Shown piece by piece: positions 35,636 through 45,184 of a DNA stretch of 64,000 bases (positions within the stretch are counted from its first letter, which is position 1; each line of letters starts with the position of its first letter). The stretch covers positions 2,046,001 to 2,110,000 of the forward strand of contig NZ_CP133038.1 of the NCBI RefSeq assembly GCF_033060595.1. Reading direction: 5' to 3'. The notes beneath the pieces were generated by a model. The model saw only the letters and a list, made by a program, of their open reading frames with translations, made no database searches and had not been told where the DNA came from. This DNA is from Pyramidobacter sp. YE332. GTDB taxonomy: Bacteria > Synergistota > Synergistia > Synergistales > Dethiosulfovibrionaceae. A program made the position numbers and the translations under genes.

Positions 35636-37285
35636 ATGAACTACGGACCGGAACTTATCAGCGCGCTGGCGCCGGAGCTTCGGCGTTGCGTCGGTTGCCA
35701 GCTGCAGCGCATCGAAGCGGGAAGCGACTGGTGCGCTTTGACCTTCAAAAACGCCGGCTCGATTTTTTTCACGTGGAATCCGGAAACTTTCGGCATCTGC
35801 CGGATCGGCTCCGACGAGCTGCGCGACCTACGCAGCCAGAGCGTGAAGACGCCGTTCGCGATGGGGCTGCAGCGGCATCTCGGCGGCGGCTCGATGACGG
35901 ACGTGAAATGCGTCCCCGGCGACCGCGTGCTGACGATGGAATTCCAGCGCTTCGTCGGCGGCGGCGTCAGCAGGGAACTGACGCTGATCCTGGAACTCAC
36001 GGGCCGCATGAGCAACGCGCTCTTCACCGACGAGAACGGCGTCATCCTCGAAGCGGCCAAACACGTGTACCCGGAAGTGAACCGCTATCGTTCCATCGTC
36101 CCCGGCGCGCCCTACGCGCCGCCGCCGCCCATTCCGGGAGAGCTGCCCCGTCCCGGCATGAGCGACGCCGAACTGACGGCGTTCCTGAAAGCGCCGCGCG
36201 GCATCGGCCGGCCGCTGGCGAACGAACTGACGCGGCTTTGGCAAAACGGCTGCAAAGACATGGTCCGCGCGGCGCTGTTCGGCGAGCCGAAAATCTTTCA
36301 GCGCTTCGGCAAATATCTGACCGCCCTCGGCGCGGCGCTGCCGGGCGCCGAAGTTTACGACGGCGCTGGATTGGATTTCTGCCGCGCCTACATCGCCGGC
36401 GAGATCGAGCGCCGCGCGCTGAAAACCCTCGCCGCCAAAGCGCTGAAGATCCTCGAGCGCCAGCGCGGCCGGCGCGCCAAGCACGTCGGCGATCTGCTCA
36501 GCCAGATCCAAAAGGCCGAAAACTGCGACGTCTATCGGGCCGCCGGCGAAGTGCTCCTGCAAAATCTCGGCAAGGTCAGAGAACATCAGGACTTTGTCAC
36601 GCTGAAATACTGGGACGCCGACGGAGAAAAAACCGTCGAGGTCAAGCTGAATCCCGCGCTCGACCTTCAGGGCAACGCAAAACTCTATTTCAAGAGATAC
36701 CAGAAATTCCGCACCGACGTGGCCGTCGTCAGAGAGCGCGTCGCCGCGTTGCAAACGGAATTGAACGATCTCGCCGCGCTGGAAGCTAATTTGAAGCGCG
36801 TCGCCAGCGCGGAAAAACTGACGGAACTGTGCGAACAGATAGCCCAGCAATACGACGACGGCCGCAAAAAAGAAAAGGACGCCCGCGCCCGCAAAGCGAA
36901 AAAAACGTTGCCGCCCCATCTGCGCTTCGCTTTGGGCGACAGCCTGATCCTGGTGGGCATGAACGAGCGCGGCAACCGGTATGTCACGTTTCAGGAAGCA
37001 GCGCCCGACGACCTGTGGTTCCACGTGCACGAGTTCCCCGGCTCGCATGTGATCCTCAAGAATCCCCCCGCCGACGCGGCGGAGCGGGAACGCGCCGTGC
37101 GCGCCGCCGCGTCGTTGGCGCTGCGTTACAGCGAATGCGGCGACCGCAGTTCGGTCGTCGATTACGCCGAAAAGAAGCAGGTCCGCCACATCCAGGGCGG
37201 CGGCCCCGCCAACGTCACCTACAAGCGCCCCAGCACCGTCCTCGTCGGTCCCAACGACTGGAAAGAAATCATCGAACGCCGCTGA
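35636..37285 (+). CDS. RqcH/NFACT-family ribosome quality-control protein
   Basis: A 549-residue protein of the NFACT (FbpA/RqcH) family. RqcH binds stalled 50S subunits and adds C-terminal alanine tails to trapped peptides; older names call it fibronectin-binding protein. The N-terminal NFACT-N domain covers about residues 5-240, a coiled-coil middle runs near 290-400 (ERVAALQTELNDLAALEANL), and the C-terminal NFACT-R domain contains DDLWFHVHEFPGSHVIL near 461-477. An AAGGAG site precedes the ATG. It is divergent from the tRNA unit and ends at a perfect terminator. Confidence 0.9.
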   Translation: MNYGPELISALAPELRRCVGCQLQRIEAGSDWCALTFKNAGSIFFTWNPETFGICRIGSDELRDLRSQSVKTPFAMGLQRHLGGGSMTDVKCVPGDRVLTMEFQRFVGGGVSRELTLILELTGRMSNALFTDENGVILEAAKHVYPEVNRYRSIVPGAPYAPPPPIPGELPRPGMSDAELTAFLKAPRGIGRPLANELTRLWQNGCKDMVRAALFGEPKIFQRFGKYLTALGAALPGAEVYDGAGLDFCRAYIAGEIERRALKTLAAKALKILERQRGRRAKHVGDLLSQIQKAENCDVYRAAGEVLLQNLGKVREHQDFVTLKYWDADGEKTVEVKLNPALDLQGNAKLYFKRYQKFRTDVAVVRERVAALQTELNDLAALEANLKRVASAEKLTELCEQIAQQYDDGRKKEKDARARKAKKTLPPHLRFALGDSLILVGMNERGNRYVTFQEAAPDDLWFHVHEFPGSHVILKNPPADAAERERAVRAAASLALRYSECGDRSSVVDYAEKKQVRHIQGGGPANVTYKRPSTVLVGPNDWKEIIERR

Positions 37286-37341
37286 CCGCGTTCAAACAAA
37301 AGACGTGCACAAAACGCAAAAGCTCGAAAAAAACGACACGG

Positions 37342-37379
37342 AAAAAGGCACGGCGATCTTCGGATCGCCGTGCCTTTTT
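37342..37379. terminator. Bidirectional terminator with TTCG tetraloop
   Basis: A 17-bp perfect stem (37342-37358 with 37363-37379) closed by TTCG, with A5 and T5 at its feet. It separates the convergent NFACT and phosphatase genes. Confidence 0.93.
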
Positions 37380-37420
37380 CGCTCTTTTCGAATACGGCCC
37401 TATTCCCGCCGCAAACACCC

Positions 37421-38062
37421 TTACAGGCTCTTCGAGACAAAACTGTCGAAACCGTTGCCAAGGTGGCTGACGTCGCCCAGCAGTCCCACTTGGGGCGTTC
37501 CGTTCAAAAATTCGACGTAAGAGACGCTGCAGTTGGGGATCTTCAGCCGCCAGTAATGAGACAGCGGCACGCCGAGAAAATAACAGATCAGCGTCTTGAG
37601 CACGGCGTCGTGCGTGGCCAGCAGCGTGTCGCCGCGACAGTTCAGCGCCGTGCGCTTTAGCGCGGCGACGGCGCGATGCTGCACGTCTTCCAGCGATTCG
37701 CCGCCGGGGCCGGGCATCTTCACGCCGTCGGGGCTCGTGCGCCACCGCTCCAGCAGCGCCCCGTACCGGACCGACACCTCTTCGAACGTCAGCCCCTCCC
37801 ACGCGCCGTGATTGATCTCCATAAATCCCGGGTCGCTCACGAGCTGCCCGCATTTCGCCGCCGCAAAGATTTTCTCCCCGGTGACGCGGGCGCGCGACAG
37901 CGGCGAGACGAATACCGCCTCCAGCGGAAAGCCGCGAAAACGTTCCGCGGCGCGGTCCGCCTGCGCCAATCCCGTCTCGTTCAACGGGATATCCATCTGC
38001 CCCTGAAAGCGCCCCTCGCGGTTCCATTTTGTCTCTCCGTGGCGCACCATGAAAAGTCTCAT
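37421..38062 (-). CDS. Histidine phosphatase (phosphoglycerate mutase-like)
   Basis: A 213-residue enzyme of the RHG superfamily. The phosphate-accepting histidine is in FMVRHGETKWNREGRFQG (His8), the acid motif in FMEINHGAWEGLTF near 82, and the second histidine in LLATHDAVLK near 160. Close relatives include alpha-ribazole phosphatase (CobC) and PhoE; the substrate is not fixed here. I start at ATG 38062, although the frame is open far upstream through the TRAP permease gene. It ends the minus-strand TRAP gene group. Confidence 0.9.
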   Translation of the reverse strand: MRLFMVRHGETKWNREGRFQGQMDIPLNETGLAQADRAAERFRGFPLEAVFVSPLSRARVTGEKIFAAAKCGQLVSDPGFMEINHGAWEGLTFEEVSVRYGALLERWRTSPDGVKMPGPGGESLEDVQHRAVAALKRTALNCRGDTLLATHDAVLKTLICYFLGVPLSHYWRLKIPNCSVSYVEFLNGTPQVGLLGDVSHLGNGFDSFVSKSL

Positions 38063-38160
38063 TTCAGCTCGGTCCTTTCCGTTCTTCGCAAACGCCGCGC
38101 GAACCGCGTTCGTTTTCTTCCCAGACAGGCCGGTGACGTGGAACGTCGTCGGCCTGATTT

Positions 38161-40110
38161 TTATTCGCCCGCTTTTTTGCGCCGGGTGAAAAAATAAACC
38201 GCCAGAATCACCGCCGCGCCGATCAGGTCGCTGATCGTGCCGGGGATCAACAGTCCCAGGCCGCCCGCGATCATCAGCAGCCGCCAATAGGATTCGATCG
38301 GCGCGTTGATGTAGCCGATCAGCCCCCCGCCGATGCCGAACAGGCCGACAAGCGCCGTGGCGATCATCGGCAGCGCTTCGAGGAACGTGCCGTCGATCAT
38401 GATCAGCTTCGGGTCGAGCGCGAACATGTAGGGCACGAGGAAGGCCGCGATCGCCAGCTTCGAGGCGTTGACGCCCGTCCTGAACGGATTGCCCTTGGCG
38501 ATGGCGGAACCGGCGTAGGCCGCCAGCGCCACCGGCGGCGTGATGTCGGCGATGATGCCGAAGTAGAAGCAGAACATGTGCGCCGCCAGCAACGGGATAC
38601 CCAGATGGATGAGGATCGGCGCGGCCACCGTCGAGGTGATGATGTAGTTCGACGTGGTCGACACCCCCATGCCCAGCACCAGCGACGTGATCATCGCGCA
38701 CATCAGGCCAAGGAAAACGTTGCCGCCCACGACCTGGAACATGCCGCCGCCGATCCGCTGCCCCAGCCCCGTCAGCGTCACCATGCCGACGATGATGCCC
38801 GCCGTCGCACAGGCTGTCGCCACGGAGACGATGTTGCGCGCCGCCAGCGGCAGCGCCTCGAGAATCTGCTTCGGCGAGACCCAGGTGCTCTTTTTCAAAA
38901 ACGGCACCAACGCGGCGATCATGATGCCCCACAGCGCCGAGCGCGTGATCGTGAAACCCGACAGCATGAAGTAGATGATGGCGGCCAGCGGCAGCACCAA
39001 ATGCCCCTTTTGCAGAAGCAGCGGCTTGGCGGGCGGCAGCTTTTCGCGCGGCAGCCCCTTCAGCCCCTTGCGGCGCGCCTCGAAGTCCACCATGATCCAG
39101 ATGCCCGAAAAGTACAGCAGCGCCGGGATCAGCGCCACCAGCATCAGCTGCGAATAGGGGATCCCCACCGATTCGGCGATCAGGAACGCCGCCGACCCCA
39201 TCACCGGCGGCATGATCTGCCCGCCCGTCGAAGCCGCCGCTTCGACCGCGCCGGCGAACTCCGGCTCGTAGCCCAGCGACTTCATCAGCGGGATCGTGAA
39301 GGAGCCCGTCGAGACGGTGTTCGCCACCGAAGAACCGGAGACCGTGCCCTGCAGCGCCGACGAAAGCACCGCCACCTTGGCCGGGCCGCCCACGGCCCAG
39401 CCGGCCAGCGCGTTGGCCAGGTCGATGAAGAATTGTCCGATCCCCGTCTTTTCGAGACAGGAACCGAAAAGGATGAACAGGAAAATGTACGTCGAGCACA
39501 CGCCGATCGGGTTGCCGATCACGCCCTCCGTGGTGATGAAAAGATGCGTGATGATTCGCGGCAGCTGATAGCCGCGCTGCGCCAGAAACCCCGGCATCTG
39601 CACGGCGAAAAAGCCGCGCGCGCCCATCAGGCCGTACAGCATGAAGCACGAGGCGATGATCACGATCGGCGGGCCGACCACGCGCCAGCAGGCCAGCAGC
39701 ACCAGAAAAACGCCCAGCCCCGCCATGACCGTGTCCAGCGTCGTATACTCGCCGGCGCGCAGCTGTAGCGCCTTGAAGTTGCCGATAAAATACATGATCA
39801 CCGTCAGGAACGTCAGCGCAAAGATCACGTCCAGCGGATTGATCCTGCGGCGGCTCGACTTTTTCGTCGTCGGATAGATGATAAAGGCCAGACTGATGGC
39901 AAACCCCAGATGCCCGTAGCGCAAAATCTGCTGCGGCAACCTCCCGCTCAGCGAAGCGTAAAGCTGGAACAGCGCGAAACACGTCAGCACGACCGTCAGA
40001 AAGACTTTCATGCCGCCGGAAAAGATCCGATAGCGCGAATCGCGCTCCAATTCGGACAGATCGACGTTTTGCGGAACTTCGTTCAGTTTTTTTCGACTCA
40101 AAAAGCTCAA
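38161..40110 (-). CDS. TRAP transporter fused membrane subunits (4TM/12TM)
   Basis: A 649-residue inner-membrane protein joining the small DctQ-like and large DctM-like subunits, as is usual in TAXI-type TRAP systems. About 16-18 hydrophobic segments are visible. Conserved stretches include SSVANTVSTGSFTIPLMK near 256 and GGQIMPPVMGSAAFLIAE near 292. It uses a sodium or proton gradient to import a substrate delivered by the TAXI binding protein encoded upstream. The start is a TTG at 40110 with GGGGAGG six bases before it. A hairpin with a T-run lies between the two genes. Confidence 0.92.
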   Translation of the reverse strand: MSFLSRKKLNEVPQNVDLSELERDSRYRIFSGGMKVFLTVVLTCFALFQLYASLSGRLPQQILRYGHLGFAISLAFIIYPTTKKSSRRRINPLDVIFALTFLTVIMYFIGNFKALQLRAGEYTTLDTVMAGLGVFLVLLACWRVVGPPIVIIASCFMLYGLMGARGFFAVQMPGFLAQRGYQLPRIITHLFITTEGVIGNPIGVCSTYIFLFILFGSCLEKTGIGQFFIDLANALAGWAVGGPAKVAVLSSALQGTVSGSSVANTVSTGSFTIPLMKSLGYEPEFAGAVEAAASTGGQIMPPVMGSAAFLIAESVGIPYSQLMLVALIPALLYFSGIWIMVDFEARRKGLKGLPREKLPPAKPLLLQKGHLVLPLAAIIYFMLSGFTITRSALWGIMIAALVPFLKKSTWVSPKQILEALPLAARNIVSVATACATAGIIVGMVTLTGLGQRIGGGMFQVVGGNVFLGLMCAMITSLVLGMGVSTTSNYIITSTVAAPILIHLGIPLLAAHMFCFYFGIIADITPPVALAAYAGSAIAKGNPFRTGVNASKLAIAAFLVPYMFALDPKLIMIDGTFLEALPMIATALVGLFGIGGGLIGYINAPIESYWRLLMIAGGLGLLIPGTISDLIGAAVILAVYFFTRRKKAGE

Positions 40111-40130
40111 GCGCCGCCTCCCCTTTCAGG

Positions 40131-40167
40131 AAAAAACCGGACGGTCCGCAGCGATCGAACCGTCCGG
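40131..40167 (-). terminator. Intercistronic terminator/attenuator in the TRAP operon
   Basis: CCGGACGG and CCGTCCGG (40137-40144, 40160-40167) form a stem followed on the minus strand by T6, between the binding-protein gene and the permease. It should lower permease mRNA relative to binding-protein mRNA. Confidence 0.75.
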
Positions 40168-40207
40168 CATCATGCCATGGAATCGCGGCCCCGCGGCCGC
40201 GCGCCGT

Positions 40208-41179
40208 TTACTTTCCGGGGACCTTCAGCCCTTTCTCCTCGTAGAAGCGGGCCGCGCCGGGATGGATGTTGCCGGGGATGCCGCGGAAAGCGCCTTCGAG
40301 CGACATGTATTCGCCCTTCTTGTTGAGCGCGCGGATCTCGTCGAGATGATCGTAGATCGCCACCGTCATCGCGTACACGTCGTCGTCGGAGATCTCGTTC
40401 AGTACCACCAGCATCGACATCACCGCCACCGAGGTGACGGGGTGGCCGAGATTGTACTGATCGTCGGGCGTCGTGAACGGCGCGTAGAACGGATACTTCT
40501 CCTGCAACAGCTTCAAATGCTCGTCGTCGATGGAGATCACTTCGATCTTGCCCATCAGCGACAGCTCCGTCACGTTGGCGTTGGGATAGCCCGAGCACAT
40601 GAAGAACGCGTCGATCTGGTCGTCCTGAAGGGCGTTCTTGCCCTCCGACTGGCTCAGGAAGCGCTCGTCGATGTCGTCGTAGTTCATGCCGTAAATGCCG
40701 AGGATCTGGCGGGCCGCCACCTCGTATCCCGAGCCGACCGCGCCCACGCAGATGCGCTTGCCGCGCATGTCGGCCACGCTCTTGATGCCGCTGGCTTTGC
40801 TCGCCACGATCTGCACCATTTCGGGATAGCAGGCCGTGATCGCCGAGAAATTCGTCACCGCGCCGCTGGCGAACTGCTCCACGCCGTTCAGAGCGTAGCT
40901 GTTCACGTCCGTCTGCACCAGCGCCATCTCGTTTTCGCCCTTTTTGAGAAGGCGCACGTTCTCCACCGAGCCGCCCGTGGAACTGACGGTGATGTTGGCG
41001 CCGGTATGGCTGTTGATAACCTGCGCGAGCACGCTGCCGAAGGAATAGTAATTCCCCGTGGCGCTGCCCGTCCCCATCAGAAAGCTGCCGGAGATCTTGT
41101 GATCGGCCGCGAACGAAGCCGCGGCTCCCACAGTCAACGCCGCGCCGACGGCCAATGCTGTCCATGCGTTTCTTCTCAT
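40208..41179 (-). CDS. TAXI-family TRAP transporter solute receptor
   Basis: A 323-residue extracytoplasmic binding protein. The signal peptide is MRRNAWTALAVGAALTVGAA with cleavage near SFA-A. The mature start FLMGTGSATGNYYSFGSVLA and the motif STGGSVENVRLLKKGENEMALV (part) are typical of TAXI proteins, which often bind glutamate or other carboxylates. GGAGG five bases before ATG 41179 fixes the start. It is first in the TRAP operon and has its own promoter. Confidence 0.93.
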   Translation of the reverse strand: MRRNAWTALAVGAALTVGAAASFAADHKISGSFLMGTGSATGNYYSFGSVLAQVINSHTGANITVSSTGGSVENVRLLKKGENEMALVQTDVNSYALNGVEQFASGAVTNFSAITACYPEMVQIVASKASGIKSVADMRGKRICVGAVGSGYEVAARQILGIYGMNYDDIDERFLSQSEGKNALQDDQIDAFFMCSGYPNANVTELSLMGKIEVISIDDEHLKLLQEKYPFYAPFTTPDDQYNLGHPVTSVAVMSMLVVLNEISDDDVYAMTVAIYDHLDEIRALNKKGEYMSLEGAFRGIPGNIHPGAARFYEEKGLKVPGK

Positions 41180-41244
41180 TTTTTCCTCCTTCAATAATAG
41201 CGAGGCTCCCGTCGGGGGAGAACCTCGGAATGGCGAGCAGGCTA

Positions 41245-41273
41245 ACTATACTCTACAAAAATAAACTTTTCAA
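41245..41273 (-). promoter_or_regulatory. Promoter of the TRAP operon
   Basis: Minus strand TTGAAA, 17 bases, TATAGT; an imperfect hairpin (GAGG...CCTC, about 41203-41227) lies in the leader. Confidence 0.65.
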
Positions 41274-41307
41274 TCGACGCGGCGCCGTGCGCGCGTTTTT
41301 TGCGCAT

Positions 41308-41335
41308 GAATATTTTTATCGCCGATAAAATATTC
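41308..41335. repeat. AT-rich inverted repeat downstream of the pseudouridine synthase gene
   Basis: GAATATTTTTATC and GATAAAATATTC pair with one bulged T around GCC. It may be a weak terminator for the minus-strand gene ending at 41360. Confidence 0.5.
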
Positions 41336-41359
41336 AGCCGCGGCATCCCGTTCAGAGCG

Positions 41360-42304
41360 TCACGCGTCTTGCGGCTGCGACAGCGGCACGCGCAGCGCCG
41401 CGATCAGTTCCGGCGGCAGCGGCGCGCGGAATTCGAGCCGCTCGCCGCCGACGGGATGGCGGAACCCCAGCCGCCACGAATGCAGAAACACGCGGTCTTT
41501 GAGGATGTGCTGCGCCGGATCCTTGGGGCCGTAGAGCGTGTCGCCGTCGAGCGAACAGCCGAGCGCGCGCATGTGCACGCGGATCTGGTGCGTGCGGCCC
41601 GTGTGCAGCCGTACCCTGATCAGAGTGTAACGCGCCCGCGTCCAGAGGACTTTGTAATCGGTCACGGCTTCGCGCCCGTCCCACGACACGCACATCTTCA
41701 GGCGGTTGCGAGGATCGCGGCCGATCGGCGCGTTCACCGTGCCCTCGGACGATCTCAGCGTGCCGACGCCCAGCCCCAGATACTCCTTGAGCACTTCGTG
41801 CGCCTGAAACGCCTCCGTCAGGCCGCGAAAAGCCGCGTCGCTGCGGGCCACGATCATCAGCCCCGACGTGCCCGCGTCGAGACGGTGAACGATGCCGGGC
41901 CGCACCGAATCGCCGATGCGGCCGATCTCCGGATAGCGGAACATCAGGCCGTTGACCAGCGTGCCGTCGGGACGCCCGGCGCCGGGATGCACGACCACGC
42001 CCGCCGGTTTGTTGACCACGATCACGTCGTCGTCCTCGTAGACCACGTCAAAGGGCACGTCCTGCGCCGCGATCTCCGCCGGCGCGGCCTCGGGAATTTC
42101 CACGCGGTAAATCTGGCCGGGTTGAATTTTGAAGGCCGGGCGAATCTTTTTCACCTGTCCGGAACTGACGGCGCCTCCGTCGATCAGGCTTCGGGCGCGG
42201 CTGCGCGACAGCGAAAGCTCGCCGGCGAGAAAAAGGTCGAGGCGCGCGCCGGAATCCTCTTCGGGGACAGCCAGCTCGTAAATTTCGCGATTCGCGTTTT
42301 CCAT
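41360..42304 (-). CDS. RluD-family pseudouridine synthase
   Basis: A 314-residue RNA pseudouridine synthase of the RluA/RluD group, acting on 23S rRNA or tRNA. An S4 RNA-binding domain covers residues 20-65. The catalytic aspartate is Asp143 in HRLDAGTSG (140-148), and GRTHQIRVH near 237 is the other conserved motif. ATG 42304 is preferred; a GTG at 42319 is also possible. A terminator separates it from ileS upstream. Confidence 0.93.
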   Translation of the reverse strand: MENANREIYELAVPEEDSGARLDLFLAGELSLSRSRARSLIDGGAVSSGQVKKIRPAFKIQPGQIYRVEIPEAAPAEIAAQDVPFDVVYEDDDVIVVNKPAGVVVHPGAGRPDGTLVNGLMFRYPEIGRIGDSVRPGIVHRLDAGTSGLMIVARSDAAFRGLTEAFQAHEVLKEYLGLGVGTLRSSEGTVNAPIGRDPRNRLKMCVSWDGREAVTDYKVLWTRARYTLIRVRLHTGRTHQIRVHMRALGCSLDGDTLYGPKDPAQHILKDRVFLHSWRLGFRHPVGGERLEFRAPLPPELIAALRVPLSQPQDA

Positions 42305-42327
42305 TCGATCGATCACCACTCCATCAT

Positions 42328-42358
42328 AAAAGGGAGCGAAGAATCTTCGCTCCCTTCA
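42328..42358 (-). terminator. Terminator after ileS
   Basis: AGGGAGCGAAG (42331-42341) and CTTCGCTCCCT (42345-42355) form an 11-bp perfect stem, followed on the minus strand by TTTT. Confidence 0.85.
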
Positions 42359-42379
42359 TTGTACTCTGTCCGCCGAAAA

Positions 42380-42395
42380 TGTTCCACGTGGAACA
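42380..42395. other. parS: parS site (ParB/Spo0J binding), perfect palindrome
   Basis: TGTTCCACGTGGAACA is a perfect 16-bp palindrome and equals the widely conserved chromosomal parS core TGTTYCACGTGRAACA. It is the centre of a longer perfect palindrome from 42371 to 42404. It lies between genes, after ileS. ParB loads at such sites to organise origin-proximal DNA. Confidence 0.88.
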
Positions 42396-42421
42396 TTTTC
42401 GGCGTTTCGATTTATTCCAGA

Positions 42422-45184
42422 CTACTTTTTCTCAATGACGCACGCGCAGCGGCGGCACAGTCCGTCGGCGTGAGACGTCTCTTCGTACTTCCAGCAGCGC
42501 GGACACTTCGTGCCTTTGGCGGGGAACACTTCGACGCGGATGTCGTCGTCGCTTTCCACCGTCTCGCCGAACTCGAAGCCCGAAGTGATGCACACCATCG
42601 CCCAGTCCTCGGCGCTCATGGCGTTTTTGTAGAACTCGGGCGCGGCGACGGCGACGCGAGCTTCCAGCGCCTGGCCGATCTTGCCGGCGGCGCGTTCGGC
42701 TTCCAGCGCCTTGCTGACGAGGCCGCGCAGGAATTGGACTTTCTCCCATTTTTCCACAAGCGTGCCGTCCGTCTCGGCAGGATCCGCTTCCGGCCAGCCG
42801 CCCAGAAAGACGCTCTCGGCCAGCGAAGGCTCGATCGTGCGCAGCTGTTGCCAGATCTCCTCGGCGGTGAAGCTGATCACGGGCGCGAGCATGCGCGCCA
42901 GCGCGCAGACGGCCTTCCACATCACCGTCTGGCAGGCGCGGCGGCTCAGGCCGTCCGCCGCGTCGGCGTAAAGGCGGTCCTTGCTGGCGTCGAGATAGAA
43001 CGAGCTCAGTTCGTTCACGCAGAACTGATGAATGACGGTGATGGGCATGTGGAAATCATACGCCTCAAAACCTTCCGTCACGCGCTCGACGACGCGGTTC
43101 AGCAACGACATGGCCCAACGGTCGAACTCGGGCATCTTGCCGAACGGCACGGAATCCCTGGCCGGCTCGAAGCCGTTCAGGTTGCCGAGCATGAAGCGGG
43201 CCGTGTTGCGGATGCGGCGGTATTCCTCCGACAGGTTCTTGATGATGCCGTCGGAGATGTGCACGTCGCTGCGATAGTCGGCGGAAGCCACCCACAGGCG
43301 CAGGATGTCCGCTCCGTCGCGATTCGTGATCCTCTCGGGAGCGACGCCGTTCTGCAGCGATTTGGACATCTTGCGCCCCTGTTCGTCGACGATGAAGCCG
43401 TGCGTCAGGACGGCCCGGTACGGCGCTTTTCCGGCCACGGCCACGGAAGTGAGCAGCGAGGTCTGGAACCAGCCGCGGTGCTGATCGGCCCCCTCGAGAT
43501 ACAGGTCGGTCGGCCAGTTCAGATAGGGACGGCTGGGCACGTCCATGACGGAGAAGTGGCTCGCGCCGGAATCGAACCACACGTCGAGAATGTCTTCGCC
43601 CTTCTTCAGATGACGACTGCCGCAGCGAGGGCAGACCGCCAGATCGCCGAGCAGATCTTCGGGCGTGCTCGCCCACCAGACGTCGGAACCGGCCCCGGCG
43701 ACTTTTTCCGCGACGCGGCGGATACGGGCGGCATCGAGGATCGTTTCATGACAGTCTTCGCACTCGAACGCCGGGATCGGCACGCCCCACACGCGCTGAC
43801 GGCTGATGCACCAATCGGAGCGCTCGGACACCATGTTGTAGATGCGGTCGTGTCCCCAGCCGGGGATCCATTTCACCTCGTTGTCGATCACGTCGAGCGC
43901 GCGTTTCTTGAACGCGGCGACGTCGATGAACCACTGCGGCGTGGAGCGGAAAATGACGGGCTTGTGACAGCGCCAGCAGTGCGGATAAGAGTGCGAGATC
44001 TTCTTCAGGCCGAGCAAACGGCCGTTGGCTTCGATCACTTCCAGCGCCTTGCGGCCGCCCTTGTCCAGATCCAGGCCGGCGACGACGGGCGTGTCGGACT
44101 TGTAATGTCCCGTGGCGTCGACGGGATTGTAATTTTCGATGTGATAGCGCTGTCCCGTCTCGAAATCCTCGACGCCGTAGGCCGGCGCCGTATGAACGCA
44201 GCCGGTGCCGGCCTCGAGCGTGACGTATGGAGCCAGCACGAGCGGCGTTTTGCAGGGATACATGGGATGATTGGCGGCGAGCAATTCCAAGTCTTTGCCC
44301 TTGACGGTCAGCAGGCGTTTGGAGAAATCGAGCCCAGTGTCGCGCGACACCGAATCGGCCATGCCGTCGGCGATCAGGTAAACTTTGTCGCCCACCTCGA
44401 AAAACGAGTAGTCGAAGTTGGCGTTCAGCGTCACGGCGCGGCTGGCGGGCAGCGTCCAGGGCGTCGTCGTCCAGACCACGACGTTCACGTCGCGTCCTTT
44501 CAGCGCGGGGAATCGCTCCGCCGCGTCATCGTCCATCTGATAAGCGACGAACACCGAGGGCGACGTGACGTCGGCGTACTCGATCTCGGCCGCGGCTTCG
44601 GCGGTCTGGCAGTCGATACACCAGTACACGGGCTTGGTACCGCGGTAGACGAAACCTTTTTCCACGATCGTGGCCAGCGTTTCCAGTTCGCGGGCCTCGA
44701 ATTCCGGATTCAACGTCAGATACGGCTCGTCCCAGAGCGAGAAGCAGCCCAGGCGCTTCATGCCCTCGCGCTGCACGTCCACCCATTTGAGCGCGTAGTC
44801 GTGGCATTTGGAGCGGAGTTCGAGCGCCGGCGTCGTGTCCTTGTTCAGGTGCTCGTCCTTGAGCACTTTCAGCTCGATGGGCAGCCCGTGCGTGTCCCAG
44901 CCCGGCACGTAAGGCACGTAGTAGCCGCGCATCGACTTGTACTTGACGATGAAGTCCTTCAGCGACTTGTTGAGCGCGTGCCCGATGTGGATCGCGCCGT
45001 TGGCGTAGGGCGGCCCGTCGTGGAACATGAAGGAGCGGCGGTCCTTGTTGCTCTCCAGCATTTTTTTGTAAATCTCGTTCTGTTCCCAGAATCTGACCGT
45101 TTCCGGTTCTCTCTTCGCCAGTCCGGCCCGCATGGGGAATTCCGTCACCGGCAGCTGAAGCGTCGATTTGTAGTCAACCGACAT
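42422..45184 (-). CDS. ileS: Isoleucyl-tRNA synthetase
   Basis: A 920-residue class I synthetase that charges tRNA-Ile and edits mischarged valine. The HIGH motif is GAIHIGHALNK near residue 65, the editing domain lies near 190-390 (VWTTTPWTLPAS), and the KMSKS motif is GRKMSKSLQNG near 595. The C-terminus has the zinc cysteines CPRCWKYEE and CRRC near 890-915. The length is normal for the bacterial type with C-terminal zinc ribbon. Its 250-base leader holds a short Ile-rich reading frame and a terminator, which suggests attenuation. Confidence 0.97.
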   Translation of the reverse strand: MSVDYKSTLQLPVTEFPMRAGLAKREPETVRFWEQNEIYKKMLESNKDRRSFMFHDGPPYANGAIHIGHALNKSLKDFIVKYKSMRGYYVPYVPGWDTHGLPIELKVLKDEHLNKDTTPALELRSKCHDYALKWVDVQREGMKRLGCFSLWDEPYLTLNPEFEARELETLATIVEKGFVYRGTKPVYWCIDCQTAEAAAEIEYADVTSPSVFVAYQMDDDAAERFPALKGRDVNVVVWTTTPWTLPASRAVTLNANFDYSFFEVGDKVYLIADGMADSVSRDTGLDFSKRLLTVKGKDLELLAANHPMYPCKTPLVLAPYVTLEAGTGCVHTAPAYGVEDFETGQRYHIENYNPVDATGHYKSDTPVVAGLDLDKGGRKALEVIEANGRLLGLKKISHSYPHCWRCHKPVIFRSTPQWFIDVAAFKKRALDVIDNEVKWIPGWGHDRIYNMVSERSDWCISRQRVWGVPIPAFECEDCHETILDAARIRRVAEKVAGAGSDVWWASTPEDLLGDLAVCPRCGSRHLKKGEDILDVWFDSGASHFSVMDVPSRPYLNWPTDLYLEGADQHRGWFQTSLLTSVAVAGKAPYRAVLTHGFIVDEQGRKMSKSLQNGVAPERITNRDGADILRLWVASADYRSDVHISDGIIKNLSEEYRRIRNTARFMLGNLNGFEPARDSVPFGKMPEFDRWAMSLLNRVVERVTEGFEAYDFHMPITVIHQFCVNELSSFYLDASKDRLYADAADGLSRRACQTVMWKAVCALARMLAPVISFTAEEIWQQLRTIEPSLAESVFLGGWPEADPAETDGTLVEKWEKVQFLRGLVSKALEAERAAGKIGQALEARVAVAAPEFYKNAMSAEDWAMVCITSGFEFGETVESDDDIRVEVFPAKGTKCPRCWKYEETSHADGLCRRCACVIEKK

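Noticed and set aside
37421-39982. Very long frame that would fuse the phosphatase to upstream sequence
   Set aside because: The upstream part overlaps the TRAP permease in another frame; the real start is the ATG before RHGE at 38062.
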